Origin: Chitinispirillales bacterium
Lineage (GTDB): Bacteria > Fibrobacterota > Chitinivibrionia > Chitinivibrionales > Chitinispirillaceae
NCBI GenBank assembly: GCA_031254105.1
Contig: JAIRVB010000037.1
Span: forward strand, 1 to 46,963
DNA length: 46,963 nucleotides
Reading direction: 5' to 3'
In this document: piece by piece, positions 7,715-15,071 of the stretch
Layout of the letters: each line of letters opens with the position of its first letter
How positions within the stretch are numbered: the first letter of the stretch is position 1
Position numbers and translations under genes: made by a program
Notes under the pieces: model-generated
Seen by the model: the letters and a program-made list of their open reading frames with translations, nothing else
Databases searched by the model: none
What the model was told of the DNA's origin: nothing

Positions 7715-8332
7715 ATGGATCTGATCAACGCCTGCTCAAAAGGGAACCTTGCCGACGTTAAAAAAGCTGTCAGCGAGGGAGCAGATGTTAACAAGCCCGA
7801 TCTTGCCGGCAGGAGCGCGCTTCTGGAAGCAGCATGGAACGGAAACGCGGACATTGTAAAATTTCTTCTGGAACAGGGAGCTGATCCCAATTCCGCGGAC
7901 AAAAGCGGTTTTACTCCTGTTATGAGGGCGGCTGAAGAGGGTCACCACCTGATTGTTGCCTCTCTGATTCAAAAAGGCGCAAACGTAAACAACCGCGGAT
8001 ACGTACGCGGCACCACGCCGCTGATGCTTGCCGCGGAAAACGGTCACCTTAAAGTCATTACGGTTTTGCTTGATAGCGGAGCAAAAATAAACGCTGTTGA
8101 CCAATACGAAGAAACCGCTTTGGCCAAAGCTTACCGCACCTACCAGACAAAAGCCGCGCAGCTGCTTGAGTCTAAAGGCGGCAGAGGAAAACCAGACCGC
8201 AGCAGCCTAACTCATTCAGACAAAGAACTCCGTCACGTAACCCACGCGTCCGCGCCTAAGTTAAGCGGAGGGGCTCAGGATATCCCTGAAGAGGAACCTG
8301 CTGCCGACGAGACCGAGTTTGATGAGGAGTGA
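7715..8332 (+). CDS. Ankyrin-repeat protein, cytoplasmic
   Basis: 205 residues from ATG 7715, 9 nt after AGGAG; a TTG three codons earlier lies against the ribosome site and is less likely. Residues 2-150 form four to five ankyrin repeats (DLINACSKGNLADVKKAVSE, SALLEAAWNGNADIVKFLLE, TPVMRAAEEGHHLIVASLIQ, TPLMLAAENGHLKVITVLLD). The last 55 residues are charged, acidic and probably disordered. There is no signal peptide or membrane helix, so it is a cytoplasmic protein-interaction module. Its partner cannot be deduced; the downstream radical SAM gene is on the same strand, but a 107-bp inverted-repeat element separates them. Confidence 0.85.
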   Translation: MDLINACSKGNLADVKKAVSEGADVNKPDLAGRSALLEAAWNGNADIVKFLLEQGADPNSADKSGFTPVMRAAEEGHHLIVASLIQKGANVNNRGYVRGTTPLMLAAENGHLKVITVLLDSGAKINAVDQYEETALAKAYRTYQTKAAQLLESKGGRGKPDRSSLTHSDKELRHVTHASAPKLSGGAQDIPEEEPAADETEFDEE

Positions 8333-8338
8333 TTTTGT

Positions 8339-8447
8339 AGAACTCAGAACTTAGAGCTCAGAAAAATCAAAACAAATCCGCGTTAATGGAAATAATAGAA
8401 TAAAACGTTTGTTTTGTCTGAGTTCTGAGTTCTTGGATCTGAGTTCT
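8339..8447. repeat. Large imperfect inverted repeat built of GAACTCAGAAC-type words
   Basis: The left arm (8339-8376) and right arm (8408-8447) are complementary over most of their length, with ACAAA/TTTGT at the loop side and AGAACTCAG/CTGAGTTCT words repeated within each arm. About 30 bp separate the arms. It nearly fills the gap between the ankyrin and radical SAM genes and resembles a small non-coding mobile or REP-type element. Confidence 0.7.
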
Positions 8448-8452
8448 AAAAT

Positions 8453-9739
8453 ATGAAAACCGCCCTTGTTATCAACCCCTACGTGTGCGACTTCAAGCTC
8501 TATGATGAATGGATGCACCCGCTTGGGCTGTACTTTTTGATCGGCAGACTGCAATCCGCCGGTTTTGACACACGCTATATCAACTGCCTGAGTCCAAAAG
8601 CGGATACGAAAAAATTTGGAACCGGTGAATTTCCATGGATCGAAATTAAAAAGCCTCCGCAGTACAGCTCAATCAGAAGACGTTATAAATTGTATGGAAT
8701 ATGCGCCGAAGAGTTCAGAAACAGTCTTGAACAGTGCGCATCCCCGGATATTATCTGTATAGGCAGCATGATGACATACTGGCTGCCGGGCGTAAGCGAA
8801 ACCATCAGACAGGCGCGGCTTGTTCATCCAAAAGTTCCGGTGGCCATAGGAGGAATAGGGGCGATACTTTTTGGTGATTATATACGCTCCAATCACCCGG
8901 ATGTTTACGTAATTGATAAGGAAACAGATATTGCCGGGGTACGGCTTGGGCCTCGCGTATTTGAACACTTCTTGCGGAATGGGAGTCTGCTTACCGGACT
9001 GAAAGCAGCTGATATTAAGCGCCATGGGCCGGTTTTATGCACTCTTGGGTGTCCGCTTTCCTGTGAATACTGCGCTTCGAAAACGCTTCAGCCCCGTTTT
9101 TCAGTCCGGCCTGTTAAACAAATAGTTGAGGAGATTAAATTTCTGGCGCAGGAACGCGGGATAAACGATTTCGCGTTCTATGATGACGCCCTGCTTGTTG
9201 AACCGCAAAATACGGTTATCCCTCTGGCGCGGGAACTTGGAAGCCTGAAAGATACGCTCAGGTTCCATACACCTAACGGCCTCCACCTAAAATATGTTAA
9301 CAACGAGACTCTTAATTGTCTTAAAGCTTTAAATGTCACTACTTTACGCTTCGGGTACGAGAGCGCGGGGCGGCGCTACCTTCAAGCAACCGGACAAAAA
9401 ATATCAATAAATATTCTGAACGAAAAAGCCGCTCTTTTAAACAACGCGGGACTGGCCAAAACCTCAGCCGCTTACGTAATGGCCGGCTTGCCCGGCCAGA
9501 GTGTCAAAGATGTTTTAGAGGAGATCGATATAGTCGTTTCCGCGGGACTGCGGGTGAAACCGGTATTCGTGTCCCCTATTCCCCAAACTACTACCTTTGA
9601 CTACTATTCACGCATATACCCGCAAATAACTTCTGACCCGCTCTGGCATAACGATACTTTTTTTATAACGAAAATCGCGGGGTGGAGCGAGGAGGCGGCG
9701 GAAACGGTGAAAAGACATTGTACGGATAGAAACAGATAA
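8453..9739 (+). CDS. Radical SAM protein with B12-binding-like N-terminal domain
   Basis: 428 residues. The N-terminal 170 residues form a Rossmann-type domain as in B12-dependent radical SAM enzymes (LVINPYVCD, PLGLYFLIGRLQSAGFDTRY, PDIICIGSMMTYW, VPVAIGGIGAILFGD). The cluster motif is CxxxCxxC (Cys200, Cys204, Cys207), followed by the usual ELP-like radical SAM barrel (GINDFAFYDDALL, TLRFGYESAG, AYVMAGLPGQ). The DxHxxG cobalamin-binding motif is not obvious, so B12 binding is uncertain. Substrate unknown: family members modify lipids, tRNA, peptides or heterocycles. No ribosome site is evident at ATG 8453, and no biosynthetic neighbours give a hint. Confidence 0.85.
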   Translation: MKTALVINPYVCDFKLYDEWMHPLGLYFLIGRLQSAGFDTRYINCLSPKADTKKFGTGEFPWIEIKKPPQYSSIRRRYKLYGICAEEFRNSLEQCASPDIICIGSMMTYWLPGVSETIRQARLVHPKVPVAIGGIGAILFGDYIRSNHPDVYVIDKETDIAGVRLGPRVFEHFLRNGSLLTGLKAADIKRHGPVLCTLGCPLSCEYCASKTLQPRFSVRPVKQIVEEIKFLAQERGINDFAFYDDALLVEPQNTVIPLARELGSLKDTLRFHTPNGLHLKYVNNETLNCLKALNVTTLRFGYESAGRRYLQATGQKISINILNEKAALLNNAGLAKTSAAYVMAGLPGQSVKDVLEEIDIVVSAGLRVKPVFVSPIPQTTTFDYYSRIYPQITSDPLWHNDTFFITKIAGWSEEAAETVKRHCTDRNR

Positions 9740-9777
9740 TCTCCGGCCTTTTATATTTTAAATCCCATCCGTAAAAA

Positions 9778-10080
9778 TTAATCTTGAAACCGCCTTAAAA
9801 AACCAGGATTATCCCTAACTATTTCAAGCATACGGCGAGACGCCCCTTCCGGCTTATTGCGGCCGCTTTCCCATGCTTCTACTGTTTTAGCAGAAACTCC
9901 CATAGACCCGGCAAACATTGCCTGACTTAAGCCTGTTCTTTTACGGATGCGTTTAATTTCTTCTATATTGAAAGTGCTTACAGGTTTTATGGTCAATTTA
10001 GTTTTTCGAACTTTGATTTTGCCCTGCTGATGCTCCGCGGCTTCCGTCAACCCCCGCATAATACTTTTGTAAACGCTCAC
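9778..10080 (-). CDS. higA: HigA-like XRE-family antitoxin
   Basis: 100 residues with a helix-turn-helix of the HigA/XRE type at about 38-92 (STFNIEEIKRIRKRTGLSQ, then FAGSMGVSAKTVEAWESG). The start is GTG 10080 and overlaps the TGA of the upstream toxin remnant, as expected for a toxin-first, translationally coupled higBA pair. Antitoxins of this type bind the toxin and repress the operon. The toxin frame upstream is truncated, so this is now probably an orphan regulator. Confidence 0.8.
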   Translation of the reverse strand: MSVYKSIMRGLTEAAEHQQGKIKVRKTKLTIKPVSTFNIEEIKRIRKRTGLSQAMFAGSMGVSAKTVEAWESGRNKPEGASRRMLEIVRDNPGFLRRFQD

Positions 10081-10199
10081 GGTGTATTCCTCTTTTTGCT
10101 TAATCCTTGCTCCAAACGAACAATCATATTTGAAATTTCGTTTCTTTCTGATTTGGATAAATTATCTTTTTCACTTTTAGAGTATGATGTGAGGAACTT
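10077..10199 (-). pseudogene. HigB-like toxin, C-terminal remnant only
   Basis: In frame just upstream of higA and ending in the overlapping TGA, the minus strand reads KFLTSYSKSEKDNLSKSERN and continues EISNMIVRLEQG. This matches the conserved C-terminal end of RelE/HigB-type toxins (a YxKSEKxxLs-type segment). The N-terminal two thirds, with most of the fold and active site, are missing; upstream of 10200 the frame loses homology and has no start. The toxin is therefore inactivated while the antitoxin survives. Confidence 0.65.
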
Positions 10200-10269
10200 T
10201 GTATGTAGTGTAATATAAATGTTTTAAAATGTATTTAGTTAGGATATTTTTTAGCGGAGGTATATTAGT

Positions 10270-10305
10270 AGTAAGGGCAGCCGTTTGGAGACGGCTGCCC
10301 TTACT
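10270..10305. terminator. Perfect 15-bp hairpin upstream of the toxin remnant
   Basis: AGTAAGGGCAGCCGT and its exact complement flank a 6-nt loop. There is no T run on either side, so it may be a bidirectional terminator or a dispersed palindrome. Its GGGC-GCC core resembles the hairpins at 34037-34066 and 32129-32156. The rest of 10200-10429 holds no recognised gene. Confidence 0.55.
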
Positions 10306-10429
10306 CTGCTTTCAGCTGATCTTCTACCTTACACCAAGGATAAGCGAAATCTTCTCTTTCTCCGCCGTCTCCTGTTGTAGTTATCCAAGATAACAGCCCT
10401 CAGAAACATGCTCCTTACGCGCCAGCGTC

Positions 10430-10765
10430 CTAACTAAAAACGGTTTCGAGATCTGTAGAGATCAGGTGGACTTTATCCTGATCACCGGGCTTTCTGTTTT
10501 TAATTCCGACGAAACTTTCTTCTGTGTTGTAGAAAACCACAGGTTTGGTTTCGATTTTTTTGGCGATGTCAAAATAATCGTAGATCGCTCTGCCTTTAGA
10601 CCATGTTTCGGCATTGATAAACAGTGTGTCAAACGAGGCGGAATCGACAGCAGTCAGAAATTCGTTTGACGAGGAGCAGAGCGCCGCGTCAAGCTTTTTC
10701 TTATCCAGAGCTTCGCGCAGCTTTGGATTTTTTTTGTGTGTGTCATCCAGTACTAAAACTTTCAT
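10430..10765 (-). CDS. Degenerate receiver-domain (CheY-like) protein
   Basis: 111 residues with the beginning of a response-regulator receiver fold (MKVLVLDDTHKKNPKLREAL, acidic Asp7-Asp8). Where the phosphoacceptor Asp should stand (strand FDTLFINAETW) there is Asn, so phosphorylation is not expected. A Lys-Pro near the end of the fold is weak. It starts 26 nt after the TPR gene, behind AAGGGAG, so the two form a small operon. A pseudo-receiver could act by constitutive or phosphorylation-independent binding; the partner is unknown. Confidence 0.65.
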   Translation of the reverse strand: MKVLVLDDTHKKNPKLREALDKKKLDAALCSSSNEFLTAVDSASFDTLFINAETWSKGRAIYDYFDIAKKIETKPVVFYNTEESFVGIKNRKPGDQDKVHLISTDLETVFS

Positions 10766-10791
10766 GTTACATCTCCCTTAATAAAGAGCTT

Positions 10792-11460
10792 TTAGTTTGC
10801 GACATTTAAGGAGGCCAGCAAATTTTCCGCTTTCTGATGATACATAACAGCCAAAGTATCTGATATCAACTCTTTACAAAACGCGCTTGAGACGCTGGCG
10901 TTATCTTTGTTAAGCAGCGCAAGCCGCCATCGCGCCGCGGCGTGGCGGTGCTGGGCACTACGGTCTCTGAGAACTCTTTCAAGAGATTTTATGGCGGAAG
11001 CAACATCGCCTTTCTCTTCATACGCTGCCGAGAGTCCCTCGTAGGCCTGCGCCTTTACAAAACCGCTCTGCGCGCCTCCAACCGCGGTTTCAAACCATGT
11101 GACCGCCTGATCGTAGTTATTCTGCTGCAGATAGATGCTGCCCATCATGAACGCGCTCATTGTAGCTAAGGGGGTATGTCTGAAATTATTTGCGACATCA
11201 CTGAATGACGCAAGCGCTTTATTAAACTGTTCATCGTTGTAATCAAGCATACCAATACCAAAAATTTCCTGAGCTTTTTTGGTGCTTGACTCTTTCATAT
11301 TGCTGTAAATCAGTCCCCCGCCGATAATAACCAGAGCCGCGGCGGCACAAATTACAAGAGCCGTACCGTTTTTTGTAAAAAAATCCTTTGCCTTTATAAT
11401 GCTCTCAACAAGCGGATCCGCCTGCGGTTCCATAACTTTCTTTTTTTGTTGAATATCCAA
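10792..11460 (-). CDS. Membrane-anchored TPR protein (YfgM/TPR_21-like)
   Basis: 222 residues. The start is TTG 11460, 9 nt after AGGAGG. A basic N-terminus is followed by one membrane helix (about 32-54, ALVICAAAALVIIGGGLIY), and the rest is tetratricopeptide-like helix pairs (ALASFSDVANNF, AFMMGSIYLQQNNYDQAVTW, AYEGLSAAYEEKGDVASAIK). Topology and repeats match YfgM-type proteins that hold a periplasmic TPR domain near the Sec translocon, though no BamB partner is adjacent. The gene for a pseudo-receiver follows 26 nt later. Confidence 0.75.
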   Translation of the reverse strand: MDIQQKKKVMEPQADPLVESIIKAKDFFTKNGTALVICAAAALVIIGGGLIYSNMKESSTKKAQEIFGIGMLDYNDEQFNKALASFSDVANNFRHTPLATMSAFMMGSIYLQQNNYDQAVTWFETAVGGAQSGFVKAQAYEGLSAAYEEKGDVASAIKSLERVLRDRSAQHRHAAARWRLALLNKDNASVSSAFCKELISDTLAVMYHQKAENLLASLNVAN

Positions 11461-11703
11461 AACTTACTTCCTCCTTGGCATTAACTCTTTTTAATGATAA
11501 AATTATACTGGTAGAATTCTACTACGCTCAGGATTACACTGAATTGTGGCGCAGCAGTATATACAGTATATAAAAATGGTTCTTCAGAAGGGTAAAAGTC
11601 AAGGGGGGCCAATATCAATACCTTAAAAATTTGGAAACACGCGTTTTTCAATCAGGATCGAACATGCGGGGCATGTCATTACATCAAAGGACAGCGGTAA
11701 ACT
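11461..11703. promoter_or_regulatory. Divergent promoter region between TPR and SpoIIE genes
   Basis: On the minus strand a perfect TATAAT lies at 11507-11502, about 45 bp before the TPR start, but without a good -35. On the plus strand TTGTGG at 11544-11549 and TATATA at 11567-11572 are 17 bp apart and could drive the phosphatase gene. Both are predictions from consensus only. Confidence 0.35.
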
Positions 11704-13287
11704 ATGGATCTTACTTCCAATTTTGAGCCATACGCGGAGATGGATCTCTCTTCCGGTTTTAAACCATACGCGGAGAAGGAAGTTATTCCGCATTTAGACT
11801 TGCGCGTTCAAAACGAACTTCTCAAATCACAGCTTATAAACGCGTCTTTGATAAATGAGCTTACGAAGGTTCTGCACTCCAGTACTGATCTCAAAAGCAT
11901 AACCAAAACCGCGCTGCTGTCGTTTCAAGATTTTCTGGATTTTGACCGCGCTGTGCTTTTTGCGATAAACCGTAAAAAATTTCGCCTCGAACCGCGCGAC
12001 TGGATAGGAATTGACGACGCGGCAGCCCGCAAATTTTCTATTACGCTTGGCTTTGACGGCGGAGAGATAACAGACGCGATATTTCTGAACAAGCATATAT
12101 TTGTCGAAGAACCCGATCCCGATGATGACTGTTTCTCCTTAGATCTCAACTCCTCCTCCTATCTGTTAATACCGCTCTTAAACAAGCCTAACCGCAAATG
12201 CCGCGAAATAAAAGGGTGCGGCAAAAAATCATGCCAGTGTTACGATGGCATTAACCCCTACTGCTGGAGCGTTTCAAATGAGGGCGCTGAAGAACAGACC
12301 AGCGAAGATGAAAGGCGCAAAAACTGTCTCTCGTGTGCCGCGTTCAAAGCTGAAGGAGTATTCTGGCTTGACAGGAATATAACTAAAAAACCGATAACAA
12401 GCGACGATATCGCCACCCTTACAAGTATCATAAATCTTGTGGGACTTATAACCGAGAACATACGCATGATGAACTCGCTTGACGCGGCAAATCAAGATCT
12501 TAAAAATGTAAATGAAAGGTTACGTACTGTCAATCACGAACTGCAGGACGCTCAGGCGAAAATCCGGCAGGATCTGGAACAGGCAAGCGCCATTCAGCAA
12601 AAACTTCTCCCCCATGATATTAAGAGCTCCAAAGATTATTCCGTAAGTTCCCATTATTCATCGGCTAATACGGTAGGCGGGGATTATTTTGACCTTTTTA
12701 AAATAACGGAAAAAACTTATGGTCTTATAATGGCCGATGTATCCGGTCACGGCATCGCCTCCTCTCTTATTATGTCAATGGTAAAAATCCTGCTTAAAAC
12801 TTATTCGGCAAATGAGACTTCTCCTAAGAAAACTCTTGACCACATAAACCAGGTCTTTATTGAAGAGATAGCGACAAGTCATTTTGTAACTATTTTTTAC
12901 GCTGTATTTGACGTAGAAAAAAAGGAGATTAAATACACCTCGGCAGGTCACTGCCCAAGTATCTATATAAACAAAAAAACAGAAGAATGCACACTCCTTA
13001 AAGCCGACGGCCTTTTTTTGGGTGTCTTTCCGGATATGATGCTCAGTGAAAAAAAGCTTGATTATATACCCGGAGAGCACCGGCTCATTTTATACACAGA
13101 TGGGCTTACCGAAGCTGTCAATCCGGATAATAAAATGTACGGTACCGAAAAACTGACCGTTACCGCGGGCAAAACCTCAAACCTCACCCCAAAAAATGCT
13201 ATTGAAGCTATTCTTGAGGATCAGAAAATTTTCTGCAATTCGATGCCGCCGGAAGATGATACAACATTGCTTATTATCGATTTTTGA
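11704..13287 (+). CDS. GAF-SpoIIE (RsbU-like) PP2C serine phosphatase with Cys-rich GAF insert
   Basis: 527 residues. A GAF-type domain covers about 45-255, a coiled coil about 255-300, and a SpoIIE/PPM phosphatase 300-527 with the metal-binding motifs GGDYFD (325-330) and ADVSGHG (344-350), SAGHCP, and PPEDDTTLLII at the end. Such proteins dephosphorylate anti-sigma-factor antagonists in partner-switching systems; no STAS or kinase gene is adjacent. The GAF domain carries a cysteine cluster (Cys166, 172, 177, 179, 187, 208, 211) in a pattern like the CWE-xxC-xxxC motif of redox or metal-responsive sensors. The first 24 residues are a tandem duplication of MDLTSNFEPYAE, so translation could also begin at the second Met. 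Confidence 0.9.
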   Translation: MDLTSNFEPYAEMDLSSGFKPYAEKEVIPHLDLRVQNELLKSQLINASLINELTKVLHSSTDLKSITKTALLSFQDFLDFDRAVLFAINRKKFRLEPRDWIGIDDAAARKFSITLGFDGGEITDAIFLNKHIFVEEPDPDDDCFSLDLNSSSYLLIPLLNKPNRKCREIKGCGKKSCQCYDGINPYCWSVSNEGAEEQTSEDERRKNCLSCAAFKAEGVFWLDRNITKKPITSDDIATLTSIINLVGLITENIRMMNSLDAANQDLKNVNERLRTVNHELQDAQAKIRQDLEQASAIQQKLLPHDIKSSKDYSVSSHYSSANTVGGDYFDLFKITEKTYGLIMADVSGHGIASSLIMSMVKILLKTYSANETSPKKTLDHINQVFIEEIATSHFVTIFYAVFDVEKKEIKYTSAGHCPSIYINKKTEECTLLKADGLFLGVFPDMMLSEKKLDYIPGEHRLILYTDGLTEAVNPDNKMYGTEKLTVTAGKTSNLTPKNAIEAILEDQKIFCNSMPPEDDTTLLIIDF

Positions 13288-13303
13288 TTTTGGGCAAAGG
13301 TTT

Positions 13304-13346
13304 TACATTCAAAATCACCGTACTGGGCATTGACTTTTTGAATGTA
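13304..13346. repeat. 11-bp inverted repeat after the phosphatase gene
   Basis: TACATTCAAAA and TTTTGAATGTA are separated by 21 nt, just past the stop codon. It may act as a terminator between the converging phosphatase and small-protein genes, although the stem is AT-rich. Confidence 0.4.
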
Positions 13347-13365
13347 GGTTGCAGCAACATAAATT

Positions 13366-13602
13366 CTACTTATTAAGCCAGTCCGCTCCAAACTCAGCCT
13401 CCGCTTCCGACAAATTCCAGCCGCCATTAATCAGAAAATCCACCCCCATTGTCCTTTTGGCAGACATCGCCAAATAAGGAGGCAGAGGAATCGTTTTTGA
13501 AAGACGCATATATCCATCTTCATCACCGGCGTCTAATAATTCAAACGCCCTGAGTCCTATATCTAACTTCTCATCCAACGACATCGTTTCAACTTTATCC
13601 AT
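13366..13602 (-). CDS. Small conserved-looking protein of unknown function
   Basis: 78 residues from ATG 13602, which follows a run of G (GGGGGG, 5 nt spacing); the longer frame to 13629 lacks such a site. The sequence begins MDKVETMSLDEKLDIGLRAF and continues with DEDGYMRLSKTIPLPPYLA, then GVDFLINGGWNLSEAEAEFG. The compact, charged, non-repetitive composition looks like a real gene, and I have an impression of similar small proteins in spirochaete and fibrobacter genomes, but no function. No signal peptide or membrane segment. It converges with the phosphatase gene and borders the toxin-antitoxin cluster. Confidence 0.6.
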   Translation of the reverse strand: MDKVETMSLDEKLDIGLRAFELLDAGDEDGYMRLSKTIPLPPYLAMSAKRTMGVDFLINGGWNLSEAEAEFGADWLNK

Positions 13603-13740
13603 AAATACCCCCCATGCCTGATAACACATGATTAATGCGCAATAACTTAAAATGAATATACAAAATGTTATTCATTAACGCCACTCAAAAACACTTCGCA
13701 CCTTCCGAACTGCCGCGTCTTGCGCAACCCGAAAGTAACC

Positions 13741-13850
13741 CGGGCATCGTTCTATCAACATCAAAAACCAAAAACACGAGTTTATCGTATTAACATTTTA
13801 CCCGCGGACAGGTCGGAACCTGTTCGCTTCAACAGTAATCGTTCTATCAC
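13741..13850. repeat. REP-like palindromic repeat, copy 1 (with partial neighbour)
   Basis: Core GCGGACAGGTCGGAACCTGT with the closing TCGC lies at 13804-13827, followed by CAACAGTAATCGTTCTATC. Just upstream (13745-13780) the same flanking words (ATCGTTCTATCAACATCAAA, then CACGAG) appear without a core, so one and a half units lie in tandem. Other copies are at 14401, 15300, 15372 and 16270. The rest of 13603-13740 shows nothing else. Confidence 0.75.
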
Positions 13851-13922
13851 CAGCAATGCAAGCGCAAAGATAACGGCATTAATTATTTTGATAAAAAGAA
13901 TATTTTAGCCTGGAGACGCGAA

Positions 13923-14085
13923 ATGCCCGGTAAGCAATGTTGAACATTGACTAGAGTGGTATGATGTTGATTTAAAAGTTGCGCGTGGAATGCTCAAAAT
14001 GAAACTTTATGTACACGCCGGCTTTCAATGCCATCAAGTTACGGAGGAATTTCTATCATGGATAAAGAACAGGCTCTCAGCATAG
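13923..14085 (+). pseudogene. HEPN-domain toxin, truncated and frameshifted
   Basis: An ATG at 13923 behind GGAG starts a frame that hits TGA after six codons. One base out of register, from 13951, the sequence EWYDVDLKVARGML and then YVHAGFQCHQVTE matches the first two helices of HEPN-domain proteins (consensus W...A..DL..A..ML....Y....F.CHQA.EK). It ends at TAG 14085 inside the start of the MNT gene. The remaining HEPN helices with the RxxxxH active site are absent. HEPN and MNT genes normally form a toxin-antitoxin pair, so this is the decayed toxin of the next gene. Confidence 0.65.
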
Positions 14086-14384
14086 CTGAAAAATATGCCG
14101 AAAAAGTCGCAAAGGAATTTAAACCTAAACAAATATTGCTTTTCGGCTCCTATCTTTATGGAACTCCGAATGAATACAGCGATATCGATATTGCCGTTAT
14201 TTTTGACGAATACAACGGCCCCGGAAGCTGGTGGGATGGAGCCGCCCGCATGCAGGCTATACGCAGAGAAATTAATGATACAGACATAGAACCGCATCTA
14301 ATGGAACTAAACCATGACTACAGCGGTTTTGCACATCATATTCAGAAAATCGGGAAGATACTATATCCCCAAAATATTACCTGA
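14058..14384 (+). CDS. MNT-type minimal nucleotidyltransferase antitoxin, orphaned
   Basis: 108 residues from ATG 14058, about 10 nt after GGAGG; the longer frame from 14028 is less likely. Residues 23-50 hold the polymerase-beta nucleotidyltransferase motif LLFGSYLYG followed by SDIDIAVIF, with both metal-binding Asp present. MNT proteins neutralise HEPN RNases by adding AMP to the toxin or by binding it. Its own HEPN gene directly upstream is a pseudogene, so this protein has no obvious local target, but the HepT at 15490-15837 could be one. Confidence 0.85.
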   Translation: MDKEQALSIAEKYAEKVAKEFKPKQILLFGSYLYGTPNEYSDIDIAVIFDEYNGPGSWWDGAARMQAIRREINDTDIEPHLMELNHDYSGFAHHIQKIGKILYPQNIT

Positions 14385-14400
14385 ACCATAGCATCCATTC

Positions 14401-14455
14401 GAGCAAACAGTTTACTCGCGGACAGGCCGGAACCTGTCAGCGCAAACAGTACTGG
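14401..14455. repeat. REP-like palindromic repeat, copy 2
   Basis: The unit reads GAGCAAACAGTTTACTCGCG then GACAGGCCGGAACCTGTCAG and CGCAAACAGTA, matching copies 1, 4 and 5 in flank and core. The core hairpin is 14417-14442. The remaining gap to 14640 holds no recognised gene. Confidence 0.75.
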
Positions 14456-14640
14456 TCCAAACGGCCTCTCTCGGCATTTGCCTTACTTGCTTCAACCATA
14501 TCATTCTATCTATATTCTGATAAAAGCTCTAAAAACGGAAAAATATGACAGAAAAACCAACGCGCTCCAAAAGCGAACCGTAAACGCCTCTCAATGAAAT
14601 CTCGTTGAAATACGTAATAATATTGAACTGGAGAAAAAAA

Positions 14641-15069
14641 ATGAGGGTTTATTTAGATAACTGTACTTTCAATCGTCCGTTCGATAATCAAAATCAATTG
14701 AAAATAAGATTAGAAACAGAAGCAAAGCTGTTTATACAGCAAAGTATATTATCCGGTACGCATGAGTTAGTTTGGTCTTATATATTGGAATATGAAAACA
14801 GCCAAAATAAATTTGATGATAGACGTAAAACTATTTATGATTGGAAGAGTATCGCAAAAATACACTGTACTGAAAATGATACAATTATTGAATATGCCCA
14901 AAACCTGCAAAATATGAACATCAGAGCTAAAGACGCTTTACATATTGCATGCAGCGTTCATACGAAATGCGATTATTTAATAACAACTGACAAACAGTTA
15001 TTTAATATAAAATTAAACGACGTCAAAATAATAAATCCTTTGTCATTTATAAATGAAATGGAGAAATAG
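14641..15069 (+). CDS. PIN-domain ribonuclease toxin (VapC-like)
   Basis: 142 residues from ATG 14641, 7 nt after GGAG; the longer frame from 14605 lacks a site. PIN-domain acidic residues are in place: Asp6 (MRVYLDNCTF), Glu50 (YILEYE), Asp98 (AKDALHIA) and Asp117 (LITTDKQLF). The YLDNCxFNRPxD start marks a PIN subfamily distinct from classical VapC. It is predicted to cut RNA. The small partner gene starts 2 nt after the stop, so the toxin comes first in this operon. Confidence 0.85.
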   Translation: MRVYLDNCTFNRPFDNQNQLKIRLETEAKLFIQQSILSGTHELVWSYILEYENSQNKFDDRRKTIYDWKSIAKIHCTENDTIIEYAQNLQNMNIRAKDALHIACSVHTKCDYLITTDKQLFNIKLNDVKIINPLSFINEMEK

Positions 15070-15071
15070 CT

